Source of the DNA: B33-G16 sp964611035
GTDB taxonomy: Bacteria; Desulfobacterota; DSM-4660; Desulfatiglandales; B25-G16
Length of the DNA: 48,586 bases
Assembly: GCA_964611035.1 (NCBI GenBank)
Contig: CAZSWT010000021.1
Coordinates: 1-48,586, forward strand
Direction: 5' to 3'
Shown here: positions 25,928 to 34,648 of the stretch, piece after piece
Numbering within the stretch: the first letter of the stretch is position 1
Layout of the letters: every line of letters begins with the position of its first letter
Position numbers and translations under genes: made by a program
The notes under the pieces: model-generated
Seen by the model: only the letters and a program-made list of their open reading frames with translations
Database searches by the model: none
Told to the model about the DNA's origin: nothing

Positions 25928-25967
25928 TTAATCTTGACCAACTAATTTGGAGAAGATCCTTATATTT
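25665..25967. mobile_element. MITE-like element with 22-bp terminal repeats and 8-bp target duplication
   Basis: Terminal inverted repeats 25673-25694 and 25938-25959 match at 21 of 22 bases (GGTTCTTCTCCAAATTAGTT... against its complement; one T/A difference at position 3). The element is 287 bp and is flanked on both sides by TTATATTT (25665-25672 and 25960-25967), an 8-bp direct repeat expected from transposition. No transposase frame fits inside, so it would need a transposase in trans. GG-starting ends and an 8-bp duplication are reminiscent of ISL3-family elements; that family call is inference. The right end supplies the last nine codons and stop of cmk. Confidence 0.75.
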
Positions 25968-26614
25968 TTAATTATCTTTTCAACTATTTGATGAGGTCTT
26001 AAATTTGTAGTATCAATTATATTTGCATATCTGGCTGGTTTTAGTGGAGATAGATGCCGATTCATATCCTGATTATCTCTCTTAACAAGATCTTTCTTTA
26101 CCTTTTCCCTTGAAATCGATTCTCCTCTTTTTTGCCTTTCCTGAAATCTCCGATCTACTCTTACCTCTAATGATGCATCAATATAGAATTTGTGCTGAGC
26201 TTCTGGAAATACAACTGTTCCCATGTCTCTACCCTCTGCCACCAATGGGCCTTGAGAGCCAATCTTTCTCTGGAGGATTGTCATTACTTTCCTTACGTTA
26301 TCAAGTGCCGATACATCTGATGCTATTAAATCTATAGCAGGCTCCCGAATGGCTTTAGTGACATCCTCATTGTCCAAATAAATTTTTGTTGCATCACCCT
26401 CATGAATAAATTTTATATCAAGGCTGTTACATATTCTCGTTATCTCTTTTTTATTGTGCAAACTTACACCAGCTCTCAGGATGGCAAGTCCAACAGCCCT
26501 ATACATAGCACCTGTATCAAGATAGTGATAATGTAACCTTTGAGCCAGAAGGCGACTCACAGTGCTCTTTCCAGACCCTGTTGGTCCATCTATAGTTATT
26601 AGTTGATTAGACAT
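25928..26614 (-). CDS. cmk: Cytidylate kinase
   Basis: Cmk phosphorylates CMP and dCMP using ATP. The 228-residue length is normal. IDGPTGSGKSTVSRLLA (8-24) is the P-loop; YLDTGAMYRAVGLAIL (31-46) binds the nucleotide; GPLVAEGRDMGTVVFPEA carries the conserved GRD (quoted part: EGRDMGTVVFP), and FYIDASLEVRVDRRFQER and DNQDMNRHLSPLKPA are lid and C-terminal motifs. The catalytic core is complete. The final residues (FSKLVGQD and stop) are encoded by the terminal repeat of an inserted MITE-like element, so the native C-terminal tail has been replaced. It is 49 bp from hisC and upstream of rpsA, a typical order. Confidence 0.94.
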   Translation of the reverse strand: MSNQLITIDGPTGSGKSTVSRLLAQRLHYHYLDTGAMYRAVGLAILRAGVSLHNKKEITRICNSLDIKFIHEGDATKIYLDNEDVTKAIREPAIDLIASDVSALDNVRKVMTILQRKIGSQGPLVAEGRDMGTVVFPEAQHKFYIDASLEVRVDRRFQERQKRGESISREKVKKDLVKRDNQDMNRHLSPLKPARYANIIDTTNLRPHQIVEKIIKNIRIFSKLVGQD

Positions 26615-26662
26615 GATAACTGAAAACGGGGAAGAATCGTAATCAAAAATAAACTTCCTTTA

Positions 26663-26682
26663 TTTATCTAGTTTCGAGTTTC
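26663..26682. repeat. GAAACTCGAAAC phrase forming the hisC 3' end
   Basis: On the minus strand GAAACTCGAAACTAGATAAA spans the last codons and stop of hisC. The region 17161-17196 carries the same phrase with an internal insertion (GAAACTCGAAACT, then GAAACTAGATAAA). It is another phrase-like dispersed repeat. Confidence 0.5.
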
Positions 26683-27770
26683 GTATAGAGAACCTTCTCC
26701 AGAGTTTTTATAAATCGTTTATTCTCTTCTGGTAAACCTACATTTATTCTTATATAGTCACTCAGTCCAAAACTTTCCATAGACCTCACGATGACACCTT
26801 CCTTGAGCATACGCTGGTATGTTTCGTGTGCTCCGAGCGGAGTTTTAATCAAGAAAAAATTTGTCTGAGTAGGTATATATTCAAGGCCTATGCGATCTAA
26901 TTGGGAGTAAAGGAATACAAGACCATCCTGTGTGAGGGTACGTGTTTTTTCCACAAATTCATCATCGTCAAGTGCAGCCAATGCTCCAGCCTGGGCTAAA
27001 TAATTTACATTAAATGGCTGTCTGACGAGGTTCATGCTATCTACTATCGTCTCAGAGGCAAATCCATACCCAATCCTAAGTCCGGCTAATCCATAGATCT
27101 TTGAAAATGTTCGCAGAACTACAAGTAGTGGATATGATTCTAATAATTTTAGCGAACTTGCAATGTTTGGATCTGTGGAAAATTCAATATAGGCCTCATC
27201 TAAAATAACTATCAAATCTGAGGGAAGGGAATGTAAAAACTGGGAGATCTCTTTTTTGTTGAGGCCCATTCCTGTTGGATTGTTCGGGTTATTTATAATA
27301 ATTATTTTGGTCTTAGAGGATACTGCTGTAAGTATGGCTGATAAATCAATAGAGAAATCTAACAACGGTACCGTCACTATTTTTCCCGCAAAACTTTGAA
27401 CGATTTTTTCGTACATCAAAAAGGTGGGAAAAGGAAGAATAACTTCTTCGTCAGGTGAAAGAAAGGTATGTACAACCAACTTTATTACCTCGTTCGATCC
27501 ATTACCCAAAATAATTTTGTTCATTGGCAATCCAAACTTCTTTGACAATTTCTGTCTCAAATAATAACAACTGCCATCAGGGTACCGATGGATATTGTTG
27601 AGGTTTTCTTTGATAGCCTTGATGGCTTTGGGTGAGGGACCCAAGGGATTCTCATTTGAAGCCAGTTTTATAGAGCCGACTATTCCTAACTCTCTCTCAA
27701 GTTCCTCTATTGGTTTACCTGGTGGATAAGGAGTCAATTTTTCGATACATTTTCTCATTAATCTTTTCAT
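26664..27770 (-). CDS. hisC: Histidinol-phosphate aminotransferase
   Basis: HisC is a fold-type I PLP enzyme of histidine biosynthesis converting imidazole acetol phosphate and glutamate to histidinol phosphate. The 368 residues include LASNENPLGPSPKA (36-49, substrate binding), GNGSNEVIKL (cofactor phosphate), INNPNNPTGMGL, VILDEAYIEF, and the PLP lysine in LRTFSKIYGLAGLRIGYG (quoted part: FSKIYGLAGLR). A late IRINVGLPEEN carries the carboxylate-binding Arg. Such genes can also act on tyrosine/phenylalanine precursors; no other his gene is in the window. Its last codons (KLETR and stop) coincide with a GAAACTCGAAACTAGATAAA phrase repeated near 17161-17196. Confidence 0.92.
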   Translation of the reverse strand: MKRLMRKCIEKLTPYPPGKPIEELERELGIVGSIKLASNENPLGPSPKAIKAIKENLNNIHRYPDGSCYYLRQKLSKKFGLPMNKIILGNGSNEVIKLVVHTFLSPDEEVILPFPTFLMYEKIVQSFAGKIVTVPLLDFSIDLSAILTAVSSKTKIIIINNPNNPTGMGLNKKEISQFLHSLPSDLIVILDEAYIEFSTDPNIASSLKLLESYPLLVVLRTFSKIYGLAGLRIGYGFASETIVDSMNLVRQPFNVNYLAQAGALAALDDDEFVEKTRTLTQDGLVFLYSQLDRIGLEYIPTQTNFFLIKTPLGAHETYQRMLKEGVIVRSMESFGLSDYIRINVGLPEENKRFIKTLEKVLYTKLETR

Positions 27771-28049
27771 ACAGAACTTTCCTCTTTTTTGTCTTGTATA
27801 AAGGAAACAGAAAGAAAAGTAAACCCTCTTAGGCTCTCAGTGCTTCTGCCTCTACTGTTAATTCGCTAAAGGCGGACAAGTTTGCCAATCTGCCCCAAAG
27901 AAAGCGGACAAAGATTAATTCCCCGCAGCCTAGTGGACTTGTCCGTCTTGATTATAGAGGACATCCAGCCAGGGCAAGGCTGCGAGGTGGTTCATTATCA
28001 GAAGTAGTTTTAGCTGATGTTACTCTAATTGAGCGATTTGATCTGCGCT

Positions 28050-28829
28050 TCACTCAGTTTTGCGAAAGATTTCAGTCAGAGGGAGAGAAAGCCCTACCTC
28101 AGGTTGATAGCGCAAGTAAGTCGGGATTGGGTATCGGATGCCTTTTTCATGAGTTTTAGAAAGGCCCTGCACCAGGGTTTCCAGGTGTGATGCAGGCAAT
28201 GCATATACCATTTCGTGATCCTGGGCAGCCGCCCAAACACGATCTCCATTGCCAGGCACTACTACCTTAGGGGTTTGATCCAAAAATGCCCCCAAAACAC
28301 CCTCTGTGCATGATGCAGCACGACCAGAAAATGCACCTGAAATTGGTCTGCCTGTATGCCAGGTACTTCCATGGAGGCAGCGCATAAGCTGGGCAGGATT
28401 TAAATAGATCAAAACGACATCCGGTTCCACCTTAGTCCATTCCAGGGGAGAATAGACCACGGCCTCACATTGACCCGGTTTCAAAGTTTTGAGGGATTCA
28501 AAGATGTTAAGGGCTACGGTCGGATCAGCGGCGTAATTCATGCGCGTTAAAAAACTCACCGCTTCGTCTTTGTTAGCCAGTTCCCAACCATAGGTATGGC
28601 CCGAGATTGCGCAGCCTGAATCATTGGGAGTCATAGCCAAGGTCCAGCCATATTTACGAGTGATAGCTGCAGCCTGACAGTGGGCTATCTTTACCTTTAG
28701 ATCTTTCGATGGAGTTTTGACTCCCTCTGGAATCTGGATTTCAGGGGTTAAAAGCCGTACTGCTATAGGAAAGGTGTCAGGATTAATAAAACGCCTGAGT
28801 TCTTTACCAAGTTCATGCCATTTTTTCAT
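28050..28829 (-). CDS. DUF169 family protein
   Basis: A 259-residue protein of the DUF169 family. Typical segments are FPIAVRLL near the N terminus, KIAHCQAAAITRKYGWTLAM, DSGCAISGHTYGWE, LKPGQCEAVVYSPLEWTKVEPDVVLIYLNPAQLMRC (quoted part: PDVVLIYLNPAQLMR) and GRAASCTEGVLGAF, with several conserved Cys that suggest a metal or redox role. Function is unknown in the family. It has no signal peptide and is probably cytosolic. It stands alone: 75 bp from the membrane protein gene and 280 bp from hisC; no partner operon indicates its role. Confidence 0.85.
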   Translation of the reverse strand: MKKWHELGKELRRFINPDTFPIAVRLLTPEIQIPEGVKTPSKDLKVKIAHCQAAAITRKYGWTLAMTPNDSGCAISGHTYGWELANKDEAVSFLTRMNYAADPTVALNIFESLKTLKPGQCEAVVYSPLEWTKVEPDVVLIYLNPAQLMRCLHGSTWHTGRPISGAFSGRAASCTEGVLGAFLDQTPKVVVPGNGDRVWAAAQDHEMVYALPASHLETLVQGLSKTHEKGIRYPIPTYLRYQPEVGLSLPLTEIFRKTE

Positions 28830-28903
28830 GGAAAGCCTCCTTCTGTTGTTAGGTGGTGTTCTAACAGAGAGTCTCTGAAAACGCCAATTACTATTTAAAG
28901 AGA

Positions 28904-29419
28904 TCAGGTTTGATTTTTTGTTTTTTTCTTCTTCCAGGGCTTAAAGATGGAAATAAATACGGTAATCATTAAAACTATACATTGAATTCCACCGAAGATA
29001 ACGTTCATTTTTTGGTTGTACAGATACGGCTGGTCATTTAAAGATGACATACCAAGTTTACCTGAAATCTCCATCATGGTGGTTTCCCATGGACCAAGAA
29101 AAAAAATTCCAAAGAGAATGGCTGCAACAGTTACAATCCATTTGAATATCAACCAATTGTGCTTACAGAATCCCCAATTACTAAAGGTTGAGTAAAGTAA
29201 GCCAGTGATCAGGCAACCAAAAGCTCCCGGAATTACAACTACCACCATATCAACATGATGGATGCTCTGGTTAATTCCATATAGGACACTTCCGTCTGTT
29301 ACCCCATTTTTTAAGAAATACAGCAATAATAAAGCCACAGCACCACCTATCCAACAGGAAACAGCAATCAAGTGAAATCCTTTAAGCCATCGCAATCCTT
29401 TCGCACCTAATTTTGGCAT
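28904..29419 (-). CDS. Four-helix integral membrane protein
   Basis: A 171-residue inner-membrane protein with four hydrophobic segments: about 14-33 (FHLIAVSCWIGGAVALLLLY), 57-77 (VVVVIPGAFGCLITGLLYS), 88-108 (FKWIVTVAAILFGIFFLGPW) and 140-162 (FGGIQCIVLMITVFISIF). GFHLIAVSCWIGG, with a His and a Trp in the first helix, resembles DUF2269/CopD-like membrane proteins that may bind haem or copper, but this match is weak. The C terminus is a basic Lys-rich tail on the cytosolic side. Role unknown. Confidence 0.7.
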   Translation of the reverse strand: MPKLGAKGLRWLKGFHLIAVSCWIGGAVALLLLYFLKNGVTDGSVLYGINQSIHHVDMVVVVIPGAFGCLITGLLYSTFSNWGFCKHNWLIFKWIVTVAAILFGIFFLGPWETTMMEISGKLGMSSLNDQPYLYNQKMNVIFGGIQCIVLMITVFISIFKPWKKKKTKNQT

Positions 29420-29521
29420 TTTTATTCCTCAAATATATCAAATATAGCACATTTAACAAAGAGCTTACCTGATGTTGTGGAGCGCAAAAAAATTTCAGTG
29501 ATTTTTTTGGAGAATTGCCAG

Positions 29522-29812
29522 TTAGATCTTTTTCGCCGATGCTTTTTTCGTTTCAATCGTGGCTTTTTTATCCCTGCGATCATCAACCTTCAGATCGATG
29601 ATCACGCGGCGTGCGCCCTCTTCCACATGAGCAGCGTGCAACTTTTTAACTAGATCGAAAAGGGCATCCAGATCCGGGACTTCAATGGCCGTGCTCATGC
29701 CTCCGATCTCGTATGTATAGCCTGATTCCTCAATAACCTTGACACCTTTACGAACGAAACGTCCAAGGCTCGTACCTTCCCCAATTGGGTATACGGACAA
29801 TTGTGCGATCAT
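29522..29812 (-). CDS. MTH1187 (DUF77) thiamine-binding-family protein
   Basis: A 96-residue protein from the ATG at 29812, chosen because CGGAGGA lies seven bases upstream; the longer frame to 29860 runs through this ribosome site. MIAQLSVYPIGEGTSLGRFV and VIEESGYTYEIGGMSTAIEV are the characteristic DUF77 segments (quoted short). Solved members form ferredoxin-like tetramers and several bind thiamine. The C-terminal RRVIIDLKVDDRRDK with a Lys-rich tail is also typical. A link to thiamine use is plausible with thiL at 1896, but the genes are far apart. Confidence 0.85.
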   Translation of the reverse strand: MIAQLSVYPIGEGTSLGRFVRKGVKVIEESGYTYEIGGMSTAIEVPDLDALFDLVKKLHAAHVEEGARRVIIDLKVDDRRDKKATIETKKASAKKI

Positions 29813-30045
29813 GTTCAAATCCTCCGATTTTCGAATGGATTTAGCTAACCACTCCTCCACCTCCGTGATCCCTTTATCCGTCGATAGCTTTCTTGTTAAC
29901 GATGACAGGCCTGTTACCTTCGTCCCAAACCTCAGTTACTGTTTACGCAAAAAACAGAATCTTTAAGTGATGCTGATCAAAAAGGAGGTTAAGCGGGTGA
30001 TTATGGCTATGTTGGAGATTCATAGCATGGTAAATAGAACGCAAA

Positions 30046-30369
30046 TTATTGAAGCATTTTCAGAATTTGTGTAAGTTCTTCTTTGACTTCCTTTAAAAAA
30101 GTATCAGGTGGCGTTGAGCTGACCTTTTTTCCAGACTTGAGCCTTTTTTTTGCGCCGTCTATTGTGAGTTTTTCTTCATAGAGCAGTTTTTTTATCTCGC
30201 CGATAGTTTCGATATCCTCACGCTGATAGGTTCTCTGTCTGGAATCTGCCCTTTTAGGCCGAATACTTTGAAACTCTTTTTCCCAGTAGCGAAGAACATA
30301 GGGCTTTACTCCAATTATACGGCTTGTCTCACCAATCCTGAAAAAGCGTTTGTTATCCGGGATTTCCAT
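30046..30369 (-). CDS. MerR family regulator at the end of the pheST operon
   Basis: A 107-residue MerR-type DNA-binding protein. FFRIGETSRIIGVKPYVLRYWEKEF is the winged helix-turn-helix (quoted part: VKPYVLRYWEKEF), followed by RPKRADSRQRTYQREDIETI and a helix. The short C terminus has no recognised ligand domain or metal-binding Cys. It overlaps the end of pheT by 17 bp. A MerR gene in exactly this place is common among Desulfobacterota, where Gammaproteobacteria have ihfA. Its targets are unknown; regulating its own operon is possible. Confidence 0.88.
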   Translation of the reverse strand: MEIPDNKRFFRIGETSRIIGVKPYVLRYWEKEFQSIRPKRADSRQRTYQREDIETIGEIKKLLYEEKLTIDGAKKRLKSGKKVSSTPPDTFLKEVKEELTQILKMLQ

Positions 30370-32779
30370 TTTTCGGGCCCTCTCTCAGCCTTCCGCCTGT
30401 CTGTCTGCGAATTTCCCCTATTACCTCCTCGTGAACCTTATTTACCTCATCGTCAGTCAATGTCCTTTGCTTTGACCTGTAATTAATCCCTAAGGCCAGG
30501 GCCTTTTCTTGAGGGGCAATTTGTTTGCTTTGGTAAACATCAAATATATTAACGGATTCAACCAGGTCTTTTCCTATTTCCTTTACAATACTTATAAGTA
30601 TGGCGCTCTCTACAGAGCGATTAAGTATAATAGAGATGTCTCTCCTGACTGATGGAAATTTTGCCAGAGGTGTAAATTTTTTTACCCAGGAAATTAATGG
30701 TAAAAGGGTTTCAATATAGATTTCAAGGATATAGGCTTTTTTTTCAAGTCCATAGCCCTCCATAACCTCTTTTGCGACCTTCCCGATAGCACCTATCTCG
30801 AAGCCGGAGGAGAAAATTCGGGCATATTCGTTTGGATCAAATTCTTCTTTTGGGTTATTTCTTTTAAACTCTGTCTTTTCAATACCAAGTTCTCCAAGGA
30901 TATTTTCTGCCACGCCTTTGATATCAAAGAAATCAGCCTCTCGGGCTTTTTGATACCATTCTTGTGTGGACCCCATCCCAGTGATTAAGACAGCAAGAAC
31001 CTGCTTTTCCTGGGGCAGCTCCTCTTCCCCTTTGATATATGTCTTTCCCCATTCAAAGATCCGTAAATCATTCTGACCCCTTAATGAGTTTAGCCTCACC
31101 GTAGAAACTAGTCCAGGAATAAGGGAAGTCCTCATAACAGATTGATCCTGGGAAAGAGGGTTCAAGAGTTTTACAAAGGATCGCAGGCTGCTATTCTCTT
31201 CCGCTCTTAAAATATCAGCAGATTTTGGCGAGATGAAGCTATAGGTAATGATTTCTGTGAAACCCATACCCACCAACATATTTTTTGTCCTATCTCTGAG
31301 AACAAATTCAGTAGTATCCTCTTCCGTTGGCCTGATAGGTGGAAGGGTAACCGGTATGTTATCGTAGCCAGTTAACCGTGCAATTTCCTCAATCAAATCA
31401 GCCTCTCTGGTTATATCTACCCTGAAAGGTGGTGGACTGACCTCTATTCTGTTTTGGTCAACTCTCTTTACAGCCATACTAAGGGATGAGAGATGCTCGG
31501 TCATCGTTTTTATATCAATATTAGTTCCCAAAATATTGTTAGCCCTGTCTGCTCGCAATGTTATTTTTGGGGAAGACCATGGTTTTGGGTAACAATCTAT
31601 AATTCCCCTGGCAATATTTCCTCCAGCCAATTGTTTTATGAGCTCGAGAGATCTCTTTAAAGCAAGGTCAGTTCCCCAGATATCAATGCCTCTTTCAAAG
31701 CGATACGAAGCCTCTGTAGACAGAGAAAGGTTTTTTGAGGAGCGGCGGATCATAGTGGGATTAAAGTAAGCGCTTTCTACGAGCACAGTAGTAGAGTCTT
31801 CTGTTATCTCTGAGTTAAGGCCACCCATTATTCCTGCTATGGCGACTGCTCGTTTCCCGTCACATATCATCAATGTCTGATCATCCAGATCTCTGGTTTG
31901 CTCATCTAAGGTAGTAAAGGTCTGACCGTTTTCTGCCCTTTTGACCACTATTTTCCTGTCCCCAAGGCGATGGTAGTCAAAGGCATGCAAAGGTTGCCCA
32001 AGCTCCATAAGAACATAGTTGGTAATATCAACCACATTATTGATAGATCTCATTCCAGAAACGTGCAGCCTATACCTCATCCAAAATGGAGATGGGCCAA
32101 TTTTTATCTGATCCACTAAACCAGCTGTGTACCGAGGACAACCATTGGTATCGAGGACGGTCACCTCAGCTAGGTCCTCAATGGCGATATCACTTTCCTC
32201 AAAATGGACTTCTGGTATCGTAGCTTTTTTTTTAGTCAAGGCCCCTATCTCCCGGGCAATGCCCAGTATAGATGCACAGTCAATCCGATTGGGAGTAAGG
32301 GTGATCTCCAGGATCCAATCTTCCAGATCCATGGCTTCGGTAAGGGACTGACCAGGCGTAAGATTATCAGGGAGGATCATGATACCTGTATGATCATCTG
32401 TCAGACCCATCTCATCTTCAGCCAAGAGCATTCCTTGAGATAGTTCACCCCGTATTGTGCTCTCTTTGATAAGCATGCCATCTGGAAGTGTCGTGCCTGG
32501 CGGGGCCAGGGGCACACAATCACCTTTATTAATATTTGTAGCGCCACAGACCACAGACACTGTTTCTTTTCCAGCATCTAACTGACAGATTGATAGCCGA
32601 TCAGCCCGGGGATGGGCTTTGATATCAAGGATCTTGGATACCTTAAAATCATCCAGGTTTTGAGCCCTCTGTTCAAGGCCTTCAACCTCAAGGCCTGCCA
32701 TAGTGAGCAATTCAGCCACTTCAGCTGGTGTCTGTTCAATTTCTATGAATTCTTTCAGCCAATTAAGGCTAACCCTCAT
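30353..32779 (-). CDS. pheT: Phenylalanyl-tRNA synthetase beta subunit
   Basis: PheT is the editing and tRNA-binding subunit of the alpha2-beta2 enzyme. The 808 residues show the N-terminal MRVSLNWLKEFIEI, a tRNA-binding (EMAP-like) domain at 40-150 (FKVSKILDIKAHPRADRLSI, quoted in part: AHPRADRLSICQLD), the B3/B4 editing domain (DITNYVLMELGQPLHAFD, then EITEDSTTVLVESAYF), B5 (IEEIARLTGYDNIP), the catalytic-like core (YSFISPKSADILRAEE) and a C-terminal FDX-ACB domain (FPSVRRDISIILNRS...). It is 209 bp downstream of pheS and overlaps the MerR gene. Confidence 0.95.
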   Translation of the reverse strand: MRVSLNWLKEFIEIEQTPAEVAELLTMAGLEVEGLEQRAQNLDDFKVSKILDIKAHPRADRLSICQLDAGKETVSVVCGATNINKGDCVPLAPPGTTLPDGMLIKESTIRGELSQGMLLAEDEMGLTDDHTGIMILPDNLTPGQSLTEAMDLEDWILEITLTPNRIDCASILGIAREIGALTKKKATIPEVHFEESDIAIEDLAEVTVLDTNGCPRYTAGLVDQIKIGPSPFWMRYRLHVSGMRSINNVVDITNYVLMELGQPLHAFDYHRLGDRKIVVKRAENGQTFTTLDEQTRDLDDQTLMICDGKRAVAIAGIMGGLNSEITEDSTTVLVESAYFNPTMIRRSSKNLSLSTEASYRFERGIDIWGTDLALKRSLELIKQLAGGNIARGIIDCYPKPWSSPKITLRADRANNILGTNIDIKTMTEHLSSLSMAVKRVDQNRIEVSPPPFRVDITREADLIEEIARLTGYDNIPVTLPPIRPTEEDTTEFVLRDRTKNMLVGMGFTEIITYSFISPKSADILRAEENSSLRSFVKLLNPLSQDQSVMRTSLIPGLVSTVRLNSLRGQNDLRIFEWGKTYIKGEEELPQEKQVLAVLITGMGSTQEWYQKAREADFFDIKGVAENILGELGIEKTEFKRNNPKEEFDPNEYARIFSSGFEIGAIGKVAKEVMEGYGLEKKAYILEIYIETLLPLISWVKKFTPLAKFPSVRRDISIILNRSVESAILISIVKEIGKDLVESVNIFDVYQSKQIAPQEKALALGINYRSKQRTLTDDEVNKVHEEVIGEIRRQTGGRLREGPKNGNPG

Positions 32780-32988
32780 TTTTTAACCTTTACAAGATTA
32801 TTGCTTAACTTACAGCTTTTCAGAAAAATAATTTCCTTATTGTATCAGACAAGAATAACAAATGAAAAAATCCAAATGACAAATCAACTCCAAATTACCA
32901 AATGTCAAAAGGGAGCATTCATCCTTAATTTGTTTGTATCCTTTATTCGTAACCATTGGACAAGCAACCAATAACGATTAACTATTTC

Positions 32989-33996
32989 TCAAAACTGCTG
33001 TAAAAACCTGATATCATTTTCAAAAAAGAGCCTGATATCATCCAGGCCGGATTTTAGCATAGCTATTCTCTCAACTCCCATACCAAATGCGAAACCAGAG
33101 ATATTCTCCGGATCATAACCTACGGCCTTGAATACCTCTGGGTCTACCATTCCAGAGCCAAGAATCTCTATCCAGCCGGTATAAGAGCAGGTTCGACAAC
33201 CAGCTCCTTTGCATATGACGCACTGAATATCGACCTCTGCACTGGGTTCAGTGAAAGGAAAAAAGCCTGTCCTGAATCGAAGTTTGGTATCATGAGCAAA
33301 AATCTGATGGATAAAGGTGGTAAGCGTTCCCTTAAGATCGCCAAAGGAAATCCCTTTATCTACCAATAACCCTTCCACCTGATGGAACATTGGGGTATGG
33401 CTGATATCTGAATCTGGGCGGTACACCTTTCCCGGAGCTATTATACTCACTGGCGGGGATTTGCTTTCCATTATCCTGATCTGCATTGGAGAGGTATGGG
33501 TTCTCAATACCACGTTATCAGATATATAGAAGGTGTCCTGTATATCCCTGGCAGGATGATCCTTTGGCATGTTTAAGGCCTCAAAGTTGTAATAATCAAG
33601 TTCCACTTCCGGTCCTTCTACAACCTTAAAGCCTAAGGTTGAAAAGATGGTACAAATCTCTTCTGTTGTCTTAGTGATGGGATGTAGGTGACCTAATGGG
33701 ATTCGTCTACCAGGAAGTGTTACATCAAAAGCTGATTCCGTTTCTACAGCTTTAGCAGTGAGAGAATCAGATACGGACTTAAATTTTCTATGGAGGTCTT
33801 CTTTTACCTGGTTAGCAAGCCTGCCCATAACAGGTCTTTCTTCTTTTGGCAATTCTACCAACCTTTTTAAAAGAAGAGTGAGAAGACCTTTTCTGCCAAG
33901 ATACTGCTGCGTTAATTTTTCTATATCAGACCTTTCAGCAACTGATTCCAGCTCTTTTAAGGCCCTGATTTTTAATTCAAGGAGTTGATCCTTCAA
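32989..33996 (-). CDS. pheS: Phenylalanyl-tRNA synthetase alpha subunit
   Basis: PheS contains the class II catalytic site joining phenylalanine to tRNA-Phe. The 335 residues start with a coiled-coil arm (about 1-85). LGHLHPITKTTEEICTIF, VEGPEVELDYYNFEALNMP, HTSPMQIRIM, YRPDSDISHTPMFHQVEGL and ILGSGMVDPEVFKAVGYDPENISGFAFGMGVERIAML (quoted part: GFAFGMGVERIAML) are motifs 1-3. The Cys-containing CVICKGAGCRTC segment is a usual zinc-like insertion. It follows rplT by 52 bp in the conserved infC-rpmI-rplT-pheS order. A 209-bp gap to pheT holds no recognised element. Confidence 0.95.
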   Translation of the reverse strand: MKDQLLELKIRALKELESVAERSDIEKLTQQYLGRKGLLTLLLKRLVELPKEERPVMGRLANQVKEDLHRKFKSVSDSLTAKAVETESAFDVTLPGRRIPLGHLHPITKTTEEICTIFSTLGFKVVEGPEVELDYYNFEALNMPKDHPARDIQDTFYISDNVVLRTHTSPMQIRIMESKSPPVSIIAPGKVYRPDSDISHTPMFHQVEGLLVDKGISFGDLKGTLTTFIHQIFAHDTKLRFRTGFFPFTEPSAEVDIQCVICKGAGCRTCSYTGWIEILGSGMVDPEVFKAVGYDPENISGFAFGMGVERIAMLKSGLDDIRLFFENDIRFLQQF

Positions 33997-34048
33997 TATA
34001 TAAATCCATTCTTAGATCTAATTTATTTATTGTGTGTGTTTTATTGGT

Positions 34049-34393
34049 TTACCCCACCATCCTCGCTATCTCTGAGAACCCTTGAGGATCACTGACAGCC
34101 ATGTCTGCCAGGATCTTTCTGTCTAATGCAATATCTGCCTTTTTCATTCCCATGATAAGTTTGCTGTAGGAGAGCCCATTCTCTCTGGCAGCTGCATTAA
34201 TTCGGATGATCCAGAGTCTTCTGAAATCACCTTTTCTTTTTTTCCTGTCCTTATAGGCTTGTTGTCTGGATCTCATTACAGCGACAGTCGCAGTCTTTAA
34301 AAGCTTACTTCTACCCCCTCTGTATCCTTTTGCTGCCTTGAGGATCTTTCTTCTTCTTTGCCTTGATTGCGGGGCATTTGTTGCTCGTGTCAT
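34049..34393 (-). CDS. rplT: 50S ribosomal protein L20
   Basis: L20 is an early-assembly protein of the large subunit and in many bacteria represses its own operon. The 114 residues are very basic and show the family sequence: TRATNAPQSRQRRRKILKAA near the N terminus, GYRGGRSKLLKTATVAVM, QQAYKDRKKRKGDFRRLWI, and INAAARENGLSYSKLIMGMK. It lies 47 bp downstream of rpmI within the thrS-pheT operon. Confidence 0.96.
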   Translation of the reverse strand: MTRATNAPQSRQRRRKILKAAKGYRGGRSKLLKTATVAVMRSRQQAYKDRKKRKGDFRRLWIIRINAAARENGLSYSKLIMGMKKADIALDRKILADMAVSDPQGFSEIARMVG

Positions 34394-34440
34394 ATATCTA
34401 CCTCATAATAGTCCGTTGTTTTTTCAACCGACAAAATTCT

Positions 34441-34638
34441 TTAATGATACGGAATCAGTCGTGATATCTGTTTTACATTTGTCTTATCCAGAATGGTTGA
34501 TTTTCGTAGGTTTCTTTTTCTTTTTCGTGATTTTTTGGTTAAAATGTGGCTTGCAAAGGCCTTGTTTCTGAGTAACCTTCCTGTAGCTGTTCTTTTAAAG
34601 CGTTTTAACGCTCCTTTGTTTGTCTTTATCTTGGGCAT
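34441..34638 (-). CDS. rpmI: 50S ribosomal protein L35
   Basis: A 65-residue basic protein with the L35 pattern: MPKIKTNKGALKRFKRTATG at the N terminus, LRNKAFASHILTKKSRKRKR in the centre and a short tail VKQISRLIPY. It is part of the large ribosomal subunit. It is 10 bp downstream of infC, and the usual pair partner rplT follows. Confidence 0.96.
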   Translation of the reverse strand: MPKIKTNKGALKRFKRTATGRLLRNKAFASHILTKKSRKRKRNLRKSTILDKTNVKQISRLIPYH

Positions 34639-34648
34639 GATGAGTTAC

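Noticed and set aside
25695..25937. Transposase gene inside the MITE-like element
   Set aside because: The 243-bp interior is too short and has only a brief unrecognised open stretch.
27771..28049. Possible gene remnant in the hisC-DUF169 gap
   Set aside because: A plus-strand open stretch exists but has no start and no recognised family; only short inverted repeats (CGGACAAG/CTTGTCCG) are clear.
29739..29966. Plus-strand 75-codon frame
   Set aside because: Antisense to the start of the thiamine-binding-family gene; no ribosome site or family features.
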